Source of the DNA: Rhodococcus jostii RHA1
GTDB lineage: Bacteria > Actinomycetota > Actinomycetes > Mycobacteriales > Mycobacteriaceae
Direction of reading: 5' to 3'
DNA: 64,000 nucleotides
Assembly (NCBI RefSeq): GCF_000014565.1
Contig: NC_008268.1
Coordinates: 6,266,501-6,330,500, forward strand
How positions within the stretch are numbered: position 1 is the first letter of the stretch; each line of letters begins with the position of its first letter. Shown in pieces: positions 7,940 through 17,007 of this stretch. The translations under genes were made by a program, and so were the position numbers. Below the pieces are notes generated by a model. The model was not told where the DNA came from, did no database searches, and was given only the letters and a program-made list of their open reading frames with translations.

Positions 7940-10900
7940 CTAACTTTCGATCGGGGTCGCCGTCTCCAGCGCCGCAACCAGGAACTCTTCCGGAACATCC
8001 GGCCAGTCGGACTGCCAGCGGCCGGCCCGCCTGTCCTCGAGGAGGGCCGTCAGCGCGGGCACCATGCGCGGCCCGCCGTCGATCAGGTAGCGCACGAAGC
8101 CGATTCGTGCACACGTCGCGGCGATGGACGCCAGCACCGGCTTGGCCTCATCAACCCGGCCCGCCGCGACCAGGCATGCGACGAGCAGGCGACTGGCCTG
8201 CATGGCCGCCCTCGGCCGGCTCTCCCGTTCGACCCGGCGCACCCATTCCTCGGCGCGGCGACACGCGACGTCGGGCTCGACGGCCGACTGCTTCCGGATC
8301 TCGGTGGCGGCGTCGAGCTGCGCGACGATTTCGGCGAAACCGAAATCGGGTACCCGGGTCGCCTTCCCGTCACCGGCCGGCGGCTGAGGTGACGCGGGCA
8401 GGCCGAGCCGGACCCGTTCGTTCTCGACCCGGGCCCGCAGCCGCGGGAGTCCCAGCGACGCCGCCGCGGACGCACCCTCGTCGAGGTGGCGGGCAGCGGA
8501 CGCGAGATCGCCACGACTTGCCTTCAGCCGCGCGCCCGTGACGAAGCGCGCGATCATGAAATCGACGATGCCACCCTCGGGTCCGAGCTCGTAACTCTCG
8601 TCGAGGAGTCGTTCGGCCTCGTCGAGATGGCCCAGTTCGTACATCAGCTCGCCGAGGAGTGCGCCTGCGAGTCGTGCGGCATGTGAATGGGTGCCTGCCA
8701 ACTTCGTCGCGGTCTGCACGGCCAGCCGGAAGTTGTCCTCGGCCGCGGCGATGTCGAGTTGTTCCATCGCGGCGATGCCGGCGAAGCTGTACCCGTACAT
8801 CCTGCTGAACGGTCCGACAGTCCGCTGGTGGTACCCGGTCGCCCAGTCCTGCAGTCGGCGTGCCTCCACGAAATCGAATTGGGCGATCGCGACGGCGGAG
8901 GCGAGATTCGACCCCGCCGAAACCACCCACGCGCGTAGGGTTTCCGGTCGGGCCAGGCATTCGGCGATGAGGTCGGGGACGCCGGCGATGCGATCGGACG
9001 ACACCGCGATCACGGCGCGGACGATGTCGGCCTCCACGCGGATGTCCGCCTGCTCGGTGTCGTTCAGCGTCGAGGACTCGAGGGCCGACGCGACCAGCGA
9101 CAGCGACCGCAGCGTCGGCGCCACCCGTTGCAGGAGGATGTTCGCCCACGCGACCGCGATCTGGATGCGGGGACTGGATTCGACCAGCGGCCGCGGCAAC
9201 TTGTCGACGAGGCCGAGCAGCGCGATCATCCGCGAGTGCTCCACCAGGTACATGCCCTGCTCCTCGACCACCGCGACGGCCACGTCGCGATCGCCCGCCG
9301 CCAACGCGTGATCCACTGCGTCGCTGACGTAGTGGTGGTCGGCGAACCAGTGCGCGGCCGCACGGTGCAGGTCCGCGATGCGTGACGGATGATCGCGTTC
9401 GAGCCGCCGTCGGAGGTACTCGGCGAACAGGTGGTGGTACTCGAACCACTCCCTGTCCTCGTCGAGGCTGCGCAGGAACAGGTCGCGCGATTCGACCTGC
9501 TCGAGCAGGGCCTGACCGCGGGTCACGTTCGCCAGCACGCAGGCGAGGTCACCGCAGACCCGCTCGGTGACGGACGTGGCCAGCATGAAGTCGAGCAGCG
9601 CAGGCTCGAGGGTGCTCAGCACGTTCTCCGCCAGGTACTCCCCGATCGCGTGGTGGCGGCCCGACATGTGCCGGATGAGATCGCCGGGATCGGCGCGATC
9701 ACGCAGCGACAGCGACGCCAGTTGCAGCGCCGCCACCCACCCGTCCGTGGTCTCCTCCAGCGCCTCCACGTCGGAATCCTCCAGGTGCAGTCCGCCGAGG
9801 TCGACCAAGAATCTCTGCGACTCGGTGATGTCGAAACGCAAAGCCACGGAATCGATTTCGACGAGTTCATCACGCACCCGCATCTTGGCCAGCGGAAGCC
9901 CCGCCTGGCTTCGGCTGCTGACCACCATCTGCAGGTGGTGGCAGCCGTTCTCCAGGATGAAGTCCATCGCGGCGATCGTGTCCGGCGACGTGACGCGATG
10001 CCAGTCGTCGATCATCACCACCACGTGACGCCTGCTGTCGTGGACCTGATTCACCAGCGAGGTCAGCACATACCGTTCCGCTTCGGCGCCGTTCTCGTCG
10101 AGCGCCTGCCCCAGCTCGTCCGCCAAGGTCGGATCGGCCCGGCGGATCGCCTCGACGAGGTGGGACAGGAACCACACGACGTTGTTGTCGTCGTTGTCCA
10201 CCGTCAGCCAGGCGACCGCGGCGCCGTCCTCGATCAGCACGTCGCGCCACTGGGCCGCCACCGTGCTCTTCCCGAAGCCGGCGGGCGCGTGGATGAGCGT
10301 CAACCGCCTCCGTTGACCCATTCGGAGCAGATCCAGCAGACGGGTGCGCTCCACCAGGGACCGCATCGGGGTCGGCGGCCGGAAGCGGGCCGCGGCGCTC
10401 GGCGGGGTGGCACCCGACCGCCGGCGGTAGCTGCGACTGTGCCCGGATGTCGAGGACTGCGTGGTCGGTGTCGACGTGTGCTCGGTGCGCGGAAACTCGT
10501 CGGCCGCGGCGGGGAGCGCCATCTCGTCGACATCGAGCCCGTGCCTGCGCTCGATGTCGCGGAGTTCCTGCCCGAACTCCGCGGCCGAAGCCGGGCGGTC
10601 GGTCGGTTCCTCGGACATGGCGCGCTCGATGGCCGAGCACACGTCGTCGGGAATGTCCTCGCCCCGCAGGTCCGGAACGGGTTGAGTGGCGATGCGGAGG
10701 AACTGCGCGACGAGCCGCTCCCCGCTCCGCCGCTCGAACGCGGCATGCCCAGTGAGCAGGCAGAACAGGGCGGCGCCCAGGCTGTACACATCGGAAGCCG
10801 CGGACGGTGCGTCGCCCCGGAGGACCTCCGGCGCCGTGAACGCGGGCGAACCGGTGATCATGCTCGACGTGGTCTCGAACCCGCCCGTGACCCGCGCGAT

Positions 10901-11443
10901 GCCGAAGTCCGTGAGCTGCGGCTCGCCGTACCCGGTGAGCAGGATGTTCGCCGGCTTCACGTCGCGGTGCAGCGTGCCGAGCCGGTGCGCCGTCTCCAGG
11001 GCGCCCGCCAGCTTCACGCCGACGCGCAGCGTTTCACTCCACGGCAGCGGCCCTTCACGGCGAATCCAGGCGTCGAGCGAATTGCGCGAGTGGTAGGGCA
11101 TCACGATGTACGGCCTGCCGCTGCGCGTCACCCCGGACTGCAGGATGTCGACCACGTGCGGATGCCCCGACAATTTTCCCATCGCACGTTGTTCCCGCAG
11201 GAAGCGTTCGCGGTCCTCACCGTCCAGATCGGAGGACAGCACCTTGATCGCGACCGTGCGGTCGAGCGCGGTCTGGAGGCAGCGGTAGACGACCCCGAAC
11301 CCTCCCCGGCCGATCTCGCGGGCGTCGTCGAATCCTTCCGACGACAGCTCCGCGACGATGTCGGTCACGACGATCCGCTTGGTAGCCTGCGGATCCGAGT
11401 CGGTCGGCCCGGAACTGCTTTCCGGGTGTCGTGGCACACTCAA
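7940..11443 (-). CDS. pknK: Serine/threonine protein kinase PknK with STAND ATPase module, about 1167 aa
   Basis: Residue numbers use a TTG start (AGAAGG eight bases before); a GTG two codons on is an alternative. The kinase domain spans about 38-300: glycine loop GRGGFG 45-50, ATP-anchoring Lys67, catalytic loop HRDVKPAN 159-166 and DFG 179-181. A Thr/Ser-rich linker leads to a MalT/LuxR-type P-loop ATPase (APAGFGKST about 385-393, with MIDDWHR as Walker B) and a long TPR-like helical tail. Length and order match M. tuberculosis PknK, a regulator of growth and stress adaptation. No carboxy-terminal LuxR helix-turn-helix is visible, so DNA binding, if any, is not by that domain. It is upstream of katA on the same strand and divergent from a nitroreductase. 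Confidence 0.92.
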   Translation of the reverse strand: MSVPRHPESSSGPTDSDPQATKRIVVTDIVAELSSEGFDDAREIGRGGFGVVYRCLQTALDRTVAIKVLSSDLDGEDRERFLREQRAMGKLSGHPHVVDILQSGVTRSGRPYIVMPYHSRNSLDAWIRREGPLPWSETLRVGVKLAGALETAHRLGTLHRDVKPANILLTGYGEPQLTDFGIARVTGGFETTSSMITGSPAFTAPEVLRGDAPSAASDVYSLGAALFCLLTGHAAFERRSGERLVAQFLRIATQPVPDLRGEDIPDDVCSAIERAMSEEPTDRPASAAEFGQELRDIERRHGLDVDEMALPAAADEFPRTEHTSTPTTQSSTSGHSRSYRRRSGATPPSAAARFRPPTPMRSLVERTRLLDLLRMGQRRRLTLIHAPAGFGKSTVAAQWRDVLIEDGAAVAWLTVDNDDNNVVWFLSHLVEAIRRADPTLADELGQALDENGAEAERYVLTSLVNQVHDSRRHVVVMIDDWHRVTSPDTIAAMDFILENGCHHLQMVVSSRSQAGLPLAKMRVRDELVEIDSVALRFDITESQRFLVDLGGLHLEDSDVEALEETTDGWVAALQLASLSLRDRADPGDLIRHMSGRHHAIGEYLAENVLSTLEPALLDFMLATSVTERVCGDLACVLANVTRGQALLEQVESRDLFLRSLDEDREWFEYHHLFAEYLRRRLERDHPSRIADLHRAAAHWFADHHYVSDAVDHALAAGDRDVAVAVVEEQGMYLVEHSRMIALLGLVDKLPRPLVESSPRIQIAVAWANILLQRVAPTLRSLSLVASALESSTLNDTEQADIRVEADIVRAVIAVSSDRIAGVPDLIAECLARPETLRAWVVSAGSNLASAVAIAQFDFVEARRLQDWATGYHQRTVGPFSRMYGYSFAGIAAMEQLDIAAAEDNFRLAVQTATKLAGTHSHAARLAGALLGELMYELGHLDEAERLLDESYELGPEGGIVDFMIARFVTGARLKASRGDLASAARHLDEGASAAASLGLPRLRARVENERVRLGLPASPQPPAGDGKATRVPDFGFAEIVAQLDAATEIRKQSAVEPDVACRRAEEWVRRVERESRPRAAMQASRLLVACLVAAGRVDEAKPVLASIAATCARIGFVRYLIDGGPRMVPALTALLEDRRAGRWQSDWPDVPEEFLVAALETATPIES

Positions 11444-11540
11444 TGAAATCACCTTCTCGGTGCGCTGACGCCAGCATATCGCGGTCGCACGACACAGAGA
11501 GCGGTGTTCGAGAACGAGTAGACCCGAGGAGAATTCGACG

Positions 11541-12248
11541 GTGACGGATACCGGTATTGCGGCAGCGGACACGAGCCTGGCCGAGCAGACCCTGGCCCAG
11601 CTCCTCGACGCGCGGATCAGTTGCAGGGCTTACCTACCGACGCAGGTGCCGCGCGACGTGATCGAGCGGATCCTCGAGCTCGCCCAGCAGACACCGTCGT
11701 GGTGCAACACGCAGCCGTGGCAGGTCGCGATCACCGAGGGGGAGGGGACCGACCGGTTCCGTTCCGGGCTGGCGGAGTACGTCCGCACCCACCCGCAGGA
11801 GTCCGACTTCGAGTGGCCCCGCGAATACGTGGGCGAGCACAAGCAACGCCGCCGGGACTGTGCCATGCAGCTCTACGCCAGCGTCGGCATCGCCCCCGGA
11901 GACCGGGCCGCGTCCGCAGTGCAGACGATGAAGAACTTCGACCTGTTCGGCGCGCCGCACGTCGCGATCGTCACCACTCACGAAGCACTCGGCACCTACG
12001 GCGCCGTCGACTGCGGCCTGTATGTCGAGACGTTCCTCCTCGCCGCGCAGAGCCTCGGAGTCGCGTCCATCCCGCAGGCCGCCGTCGCCGGAAGTTCCCG
12101 GTTCATCCACGACTTCTTCTCGCTCGACGAGGACCGCCGGGTGGTCTGCGCGATCTCGTTCGGCTACCCCGACATGGAGAACCCCGTCAACGGATTCCGC
12201 ACCCACCGGGAACCCGTCGCCAACGTCGCGCAGTGGGTGTCGCAGTAA
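11541..12248 (+). CDS. Nitroreductase-family FMN oxidoreductase, 235 aa
   Basis: FMN-binding nitroreductase fold: the amino-terminal RISCRAYLPTQVPRDVI (the R-S-x-R-x-F/Y phosphate-binding region) and PSWCNTQPWQV mark the FMN site, and the carboxy half has LGVASIPQAAV. It would reduce nitro groups, quinones or flavin with NAD(P)H. The GTG start has GAGGAG 8-9 bases upstream. Its stop is a single base before the next GTG start, so it is translationally linked to an rRNA methyltransferase; the pairing has no obvious biochemical logic. Confidence 0.88.
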   Translation: MTDTGIAAADTSLAEQTLAQLLDARISCRAYLPTQVPRDVIERILELAQQTPSWCNTQPWQVAITEGEGTDRFRSGLAEYVRTHPQESDFEWPREYVGEHKQRRRDCAMQLYASVGIAPGDRAASAVQTMKNFDLFGAPHVAIVTTHEALGTYGAVDCGLYVETFLLAAQSLGVASIPQAAVAGSSRFIHDFFSLDEDRRVVCAISFGYPDMENPVNGFRTHREPVANVAQWVSQ

Positions 12249-12249
12249 C

Positions 12250-13392
12250 GTGCTCGACTCCGAAGTGTTCGACCGGGACGCCCTGTTCGCCCGCCTCCGT
12301 CGCCGTCCCGACGTCGAGGCCCCCAACCTGACGGCCGTCGACGCCGCAGATCGGCTGATCCTCGACGAGGCCGCGGCGGCGCTGTCGGCGGCACCTGCCG
12401 GGACGCTCGCCGTGATCGGCGACCACTACGGTGCGCTCACCCTCGGCGCCGCGGCGGCGCACGGCGCCACCGGGATCCGCGTGCACCAGGACCTGCTGAC
12501 CGGCGAACTGGCGCTCGCCGCCAACGCCGCGACGGTCGGGCTCGCCGACCGCTACCGGGCGTGCGCGCTCGGTGAGGAGCTCCTCGCGGGCGCGACGGTC
12601 GTGCTGATGCAGTTGCCGCGGAGCCTCGGCGAACTGACCGAGGTCGCCGAGGCGATCGCCCGTCACGCCGACCCGTCCGTCGTCGTCTACGCGGGCGGAC
12701 GCAACAAGCACATCTCCACCGCCATGAACGACGTGCTCGGGCGTTCGTTCTCCGACGTCCGCGCGACCCTCGGCAGGCAGAAGTCACGGGTGCTGATCGC
12801 ACGCGGCCCGGTGGAGGTAGCGCAGCAGACGTATCCCGTCACCGATCATCTCGCCGAGATCGGGCTGGACGTCGTCTCGTACGGGGCCGCGTTCGCCGGC
12901 CCCAAGCTGGACATCGGAACCCGGTACCTCCTCGACTTCCTTCCCCGCGTGAACCCCGGCGCGCGGGCCGCAGTCGACCTCGGGTGCGGAACGGGCATTC
13001 TCGCCGTCAGCCTCGCCCGGCTCCTCCCGGACGTGTCGGTGATCGCCACCGACCAGTCGTCGGCCGCGGTGGCATCGGCGGCCGCCACCGCCCGCGCCAA
13101 CGGACTCGACGGACAGGTCAGCACGCTGCGCGACGACGCCATGTCCACCCTCGCCACCGACAGCCAGGACGTCGTCCTGTGCAACCCGCCGTTCCACGTC
13201 GGCGCGGCCGTCCACACCGGCGGCGCGTCGAAGATGTTCGCCGAAGCCGGACGGGTGCTCCGGCCCGGCGGCGAGCTGTGGACCGTGTACAACTCGCATC
13301 TCGGGTACCGGGGCCGATTGCAGCGGCTCGTCGGCCCGACGGACGTCGTCGGCCGGAATCCCAAATTCACCGTCACCCGATCGGTGGCCTGA
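12250..13392 (+). CDS. RlmG/RsmC-type rRNA guanine-N2 methyltransferase, 380 aa
   Basis: Two tandem Rossmann halves. The amino half (1-185) is degenerate and would bind RNA. The carboxy half has the SAM motif VDLGCGTGILAVSLA (about residue 240) and the base-flipping catalytic motif NPPFHVGA (about residue 311), typical of m2G methyltransferases of the RsmC/RlmG group. The length equals E. coli RlmG, which methylates G1835 of 23S rRNA, but RsmC (16S G1207) is close enough that the exact target is uncertain. GTG starts one base after the nitroreductase stop. Confidence 0.82.
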   Translation: MLDSEVFDRDALFARLRRRPDVEAPNLTAVDAADRLILDEAAAALSAAPAGTLAVIGDHYGALTLGAAAAHGATGIRVHQDLLTGELALAANAATVGLADRYRACALGEELLAGATVVLMQLPRSLGELTEVAEAIARHADPSVVVYAGGRNKHISTAMNDVLGRSFSDVRATLGRQKSRVLIARGPVEVAQQTYPVTDHLAEIGLDVVSYGAAFAGPKLDIGTRYLLDFLPRVNPGARAAVDLGCGTGILAVSLARLLPDVSVIATDQSSAAVASAAATARANGLDGQVSTLRDDAMSTLATDSQDVVLCNPPFHVGAAVHTGGASKMFAEAGRVLRPGGELWTVYNSHLGYRGRLQRLVGPTDVVGRNPKFTVTRSVA

Positions 13393-13555
13393 CCGCCACG
13401 CCGACCCGCCTCGTCTGGCGGGTGTCCCCACGGCACCGGTAGAGTCCGAATTGTCCGACCCGAAAGCGACGAACGGGAACTTGCGGTGGGTGCGGGACGT
13501 TCAACGTACAAGAAACCCGGATCCACCCGGCGAGCCACGAGAAGGGATGTGCACG

Positions 13556-14410
13556 GTGCGCACCACCAGTAACCCGGTGTTCCGCAACCTGCCCAAACAA
13601 GAGGGCAGCGGCGGATACGCCTCGTTCGGATCTACGACGGCCGGCGCAGCGCAGGTCACGCAGCAGTTCGGCCAGCCCCAGTACACGCAGGCCGAGCCCT
13701 ACCGGACGGGCCCCGACTACCGTTCGATGACCATCGACGACGTCGTCACCAAGACGGGTGTCACGCTCGGCGTGCTCACGGTGTCGGCGATCATCTCCTA
13801 CTTCCTGGTGAGCAACAACGCGAACCTCGCGAGCCCGTTGGTCATCGGCGGTGGCCTCGTCGGTCTCGTGCTGGTCCTGGTGGCCACGTTCGGCCGCAAG
13901 ATGGACAACCCGGGCATCGTCCTCGCCTACGCGGTGGCGGAGGGCCTGTTCCTCGGCGCCCTGTCGTTCATGTTCACCGACATCACGTTCGGCGGAGTCG
14001 GCGGAGCGGCGCTCATCGGCCAGGCCGTACTCGGCACGTTCGGTGTGTTCTTCGGCATGCTCGTCGTCTACAAGACGGGCGCGATCCGAGTCACGCCCCG
14101 CCTGACCCGGATGATCATCGGTGCCCTCATCGGTGTCGTCGTCCTCGCCCTCGGCAACGTGATCGCCAGCTTCTTCACCGAAGGTGGCCTCGGCCTCCGC
14201 GACGGCGGTCCCGTGGCGATCATCTTCAGCCTCGTCTGCATCGGCATCGCCGCGTTCAGCTTCCTGCTGGATTTCGACGCCGCCGACCAGCTGATCCGCG
14301 CCCAGGCGCCGGCGAAGGCCGCATGGGGCGTCGCATTCGGACTCACCGTCACCCTCGTGTGGCTGTACGTCGAGATCCTGCGACTCCTGAGCTACTTCAA
14401 CAGCGACTAG
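13556..14410 (+). CDS. Bax inhibitor-1 / YccA family membrane protein, 284 aa
   Basis: A soluble Gln/Tyr-rich amino tail (about 1-55) is followed by seven hydrophobic segments, ending in a charged-Asp helix region LDFDAADQLIRAQAPAKAAWG that is characteristic of the family. Members are inner-membrane pH-sensitive Ca2+ leak channels or modulators of membrane proteases; the role in actinobacteria is not defined. The GTG start, giving MRTTSNPVFRNLPK, is chosen because GAAGGG lies nine bases upstream; an ATG three codons earlier abuts that site. A strong hairpin terminator follows. Confidence 0.88.
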   Translation: MRTTSNPVFRNLPKQEGSGGYASFGSTTAGAAQVTQQFGQPQYTQAEPYRTGPDYRSMTIDDVVTKTGVTLGVLTVSAIISYFLVSNNANLASPLVIGGGLVGLVLVLVATFGRKMDNPGIVLAYAVAEGLFLGALSFMFTDITFGGVGGAALIGQAVLGTFGVFFGMLVVYKTGAIRVTPRLTRMIIGALIGVVVLALGNVIASFFTEGGLGLRDGGPVAIIFSLVCIGIAAFSFLLDFDAADQLIRAQAPAKAAWGVAFGLTVTLVWLYVEILRLLSYFNSD

Positions 14411-14421
14411 CAGTTCAACAG

Positions 14422-14457
14422 AGAAGGCCCCCGAGAGCATGCTCTCGGGGGCCTTCT
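14422..14457 (+). terminator. Strong hairpin terminator after the Bax-inhibitor gene
   Basis: A perfect 36-base palindrome starting AGAAGGCCCCCGAGAGC and closing on CATG, 11 bases past the stop. It can act in both directions and also ends the convergent thiolase gene. Confidence 0.88.
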
Positions 14458-14525
14458 GGCGCTTCGCACCCGTGCGTGGTCAGCGAGTCTCTGCACTCGT
14501 CAACCACTCACGGGCCCGGAGGGCC
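14457..14525. repeat. Dispersed palindrome family, copy 1
   Basis: The core is 14469-14514, 46 bases, with arms CCCGTGCGTGGT... and ...ACCACTCACGGG and a central CGAGT/ACTCG. It is flanked by small GC-rich inverted repeats. The arms carry several mismatches, making this the degenerate copy. The same 46-base core recurs at 20213 and 34408, also directly after a stop codon. Confidence 0.8.
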
Positions 14526-15742
14526 TAGCTCAGGCGCTCGAGGACCATCGCCATGCCCTGCCCGCCGCCGACGCACATGGTCTCGACCCCGAACGTCTTG
14601 TCCTGCTCGCGCAGGTTGTTGAGCAGGGTGTTGGTGATGCGGGCACCGGTCATGCCGAACGGGTGACCGAGGGCGATGGCGCCCCCGGAGATGTTCAGCT
14701 TGTCCTCGTCGATCTTCAGCTCGCGAGCCGATCCGAGAACCTGGACCGCGAAGGCCTCGTTGATCTCGAACAGGTCGATGTCGGAGATGGACTTGCCCGC
14801 GATCGCGAGGGCCTTCTTGACGGCCTCGATCGGGCCGAGGCCCATGATCTCGGGGGACAGTCCGGACACCCCGGTGGACACGATGCGGGCCAGCGGCGTC
14901 AGGCCGAGGGCCTTGGCCTTCGTGTCGGACATGATGACGAGCGCGGCGGCGCCGTCGTTGAGGGGGCACGCGTTGCCCGCGGTGACGGTGCCATCCGGGC
15001 GGAACACCGGCTTGAGCCCGCTGATGCCCTCGTAGGTGGTGCCGGCGCGGGGGCCGTCGTCGGCGGCCACGACGGTGCCGTCGGGGAGGGTGACCGGGGT
15101 GATCTCCCGCTCGAAGAAGCCGTTCTTGATGGCCTCCTCCGCGCGGTTCTGGGATCGGACGCCCCAGCGGTCCTGCTCCTCACGGGTGATGCCGGTGGCC
15201 GAGGCGACGTTCTCGGCGGTCTGACCCATCGCGATGTAGACGTCGGGAATCTGCTCGTCCTCGCGCGGGTCGGTCCAGGCGACGCCACCCTCGGCGAGCT
15301 TCGCGGTACGCGCCTCGGCGTCGGCGAACCTCGGGTTCTTGGTGTTCGGCAGGCCGTCGGCGTTGCCGGTGACGAAGCTGGACACCGACTCGACACCGGC
15401 GGAGATGAACACGTCGCCCTCGCCGGCCTTGATCGCGTGCAGTGCCATGCGGGTGGTCTGCAGCGAAGAGGAACAGTAGCGGTTGACGGTGACGCCGGGC
15501 AGGAAGTCGTAGCCCAGTTCCACCGCGACGACGCGGGCGATGTTGAACCCCGACTGGCCGGCGGGCTGACCGCAGCCGAGGAGCAGGTCGTCGATCTCGG
15601 TGGGATCGAGTTCGGGGATCTTTGCCAGCGCCGCGGCCACCATCTGAGTCGTCAGATCATCCGGGCGGATGGTCTTGAGCGAGCCCTTCATGGCTCGGCC
15701 GATCGGTGAGCGTACTGCGGAGACGATGACTGCCTCGGGCAT
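14525..15742 (-). CDS. fadA3: Acetyl-CoA acyltransferase (FadA3-type thiolase), 405 aa
   Basis: Biosynthetic/degradative thiolase fold with all active-site parts: nucleophilic Cys90 in NRYCSSSLQT, the His of GHPFGMTGAR and the second Cys of CVGGGQGMA. It cleaves 3-ketoacyl-CoA with CoA, or runs in reverse on acetyl-CoA. The amino-terminal sequence and its position beside the GDSL gene correspond to M. tuberculosis FadA3 (Rv1074c), from recall. The ATG at 15742 has AAAGGAG six bases upstream. It ends next to a dispersed palindrome and converges on the Bax-inhibitor gene. Confidence 0.92.
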   Translation of the reverse strand: MPEAVIVSAVRSPIGRAMKGSLKTIRPDDLTTQMVAAALAKIPELDPTEIDDLLLGCGQPAGQSGFNIARVVAVELGYDFLPGVTVNRYCSSSLQTTRMALHAIKAGEGDVFISAGVESVSSFVTGNADGLPNTKNPRFADAEARTAKLAEGGVAWTDPREDEQIPDVYIAMGQTAENVASATGITREEQDRWGVRSQNRAEEAIKNGFFEREITPVTLPDGTVVAADDGPRAGTTYEGISGLKPVFRPDGTVTAGNACPLNDGAAALVIMSDTKAKALGLTPLARIVSTGVSGLSPEIMGLGPIEAVKKALAIAGKSISDIDLFEINEAFAVQVLGSARELKIDEDKLNISGGAIALGHPFGMTGARITNTLLNNLREQDKTFGVETMCVGGGQGMAMVLERLS

Positions 15743-15849
15743 GAAAACTCCTTTGTCAACTGCGGGGGTCTGCACTGTGTTGCAGACCACCCGTTCTGTG
15801 GCCTTCCCGACAACTTACGTTGCCGGGCGGCACCGGGGGCATCGCCATC

Positions 15850-16872
15850 TCACTCAGCGACCCGTCGCGTCCGGGACGCGGACGCCTCCTCGATCGCGAG
15901 GAGTTCGTCGAGACGGGCAGGCGAGCGTCGCCGGGCAGTGCGTCGCCACAGGAAACGGTTGAGCGAGGCGGTCATTCGGGTCGACAGCTTGCGTGATTCC
16001 GCGGCCTCCGACACCTCGGGCAGGTCGGGCAGGGGGCCGCCGTGCCACATGCCCAGAGCAGTCGCGAGAACGGGCACGATCTGGATCGCCGCCAATTCGT
16101 AGCCCGCCGCGGACGGGTGGAAGTGGTCGGAGGAGAACATCCGGTCGGGCGCCGCGAGGAACTCGGGTGCCAGCAGGTCGGCCAACGCCACCGGGTGGCC
16201 GCCCGCCGCGCTGGTCGCGGCCGCCTGCGCCCGGGCCAGGCGCAACCCCCACGTCCGCACGACGGTCCGCAGCGGTTGGGGGATCGCGGTCACCACCCCG
16301 AGGTCGGGGCACGTTCCGACGACGACCGCGCAGTCGTGGGCGCGGAGCCGTTCCACCGCCTCCCCGAGTCTGCGCGCCGACGCCCGAATCGAGTTCTTCG
16401 ATGTGACGTCGTTGGCTCCGACCAGGATCACCGCGGCGTCCGGCGGCGGTCCGGCCACGAACATCGCGTCCACCTGCCCGCTGAGTCCGCGGGACGTGGC
16501 GCCGCCGATGGCCTTGGTGCTCAGCCGGATCCGCTTGCCGGTCTCGTCGGCGAGGCGCCTCGCGATCTGCACGCCGGGCACTTCATCCGCCGACAGACAT
16601 CCCACCCCGGCGGCCGTGGAGTCGCCGAAGATCATCAGATGGACGTCGTACGGGGTGGTTCGCAGCCAGCGTTCGGGGACGGCGGCGCCGGGGGAGTAGA
16701 CGCCGTCGGCCTCCGGCGGCTTGGCGACGTTGTGCCCGATCACACCGCGGGCCGCCGTCGCCTGTGACATCAGATAGGAGTACGCCGCCCACGACAGCGT
16801 GCCTGCGCTCGAACCTGCCACGACAGCCGCCGCGCCGGCCTTCACTCCGGTCTGCCAGGTCCTCTTGGGCAC
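15850..16872 (-). CDS. GDSL/SGNH-family esterase with amino-terminal membrane anchor, 340 aa
   Basis: SGNH hydrolase: block I IFGDSTAAGVG carries the nucleophilic Ser, block III is VGANDVTS, and block V SDHFHPSAAG supplies the Asp-x-x-His pair. Residues about 10-35 form a hydrophobic signal or anchor segment with Arg/Lys before it, so the domain is probably outside the membrane. It corresponds in position to Rv1075c, an esterase. The GTG reading VPKRTWQ is chosen because GGAAAGG is eight bases upstream; a GTG three codons earlier overlaps that site. The lipase gene lipU, next in M. tuberculosis, is absent here. Confidence 0.87.
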   Translation of the reverse strand: MPKRTWQTGVKAGAAAVVAGSSAGTLSWAAYSYLMSQATAARGVIGHNVAKPPEADGVYSPGAAVPERWLRTTPYDVHLMIFGDSTAAGVGCLSADEVPGVQIARRLADETGKRIRLSTKAIGGATSRGLSGQVDAMFVAGPPPDAAVILVGANDVTSKNSIRASARRLGEAVERLRAHDCAVVVGTCPDLGVVTAIPQPLRTVVRTWGLRLARAQAAATSAAGGHPVALADLLAPEFLAAPDRMFSSDHFHPSAAGYELAAIQIVPVLATALGMWHGGPLPDLPEVSEAAESRKLSTRMTASLNRFLWRRTARRRSPARLDELLAIEEASASRTRRVAE

Positions 16873-17007
16873 TGGTCTCACCTTTCCGCTACCTGGTGCT
16901 CGTCTCACGGGTTCCAGCGGACTGCGTCCGCACCAATCTAGTCGGATCAGGGCCCCCGTGCCGGACGTCTGTGAGCATCGGATCAGGGCATCTGGGAGCA
17001 TGGAGGC

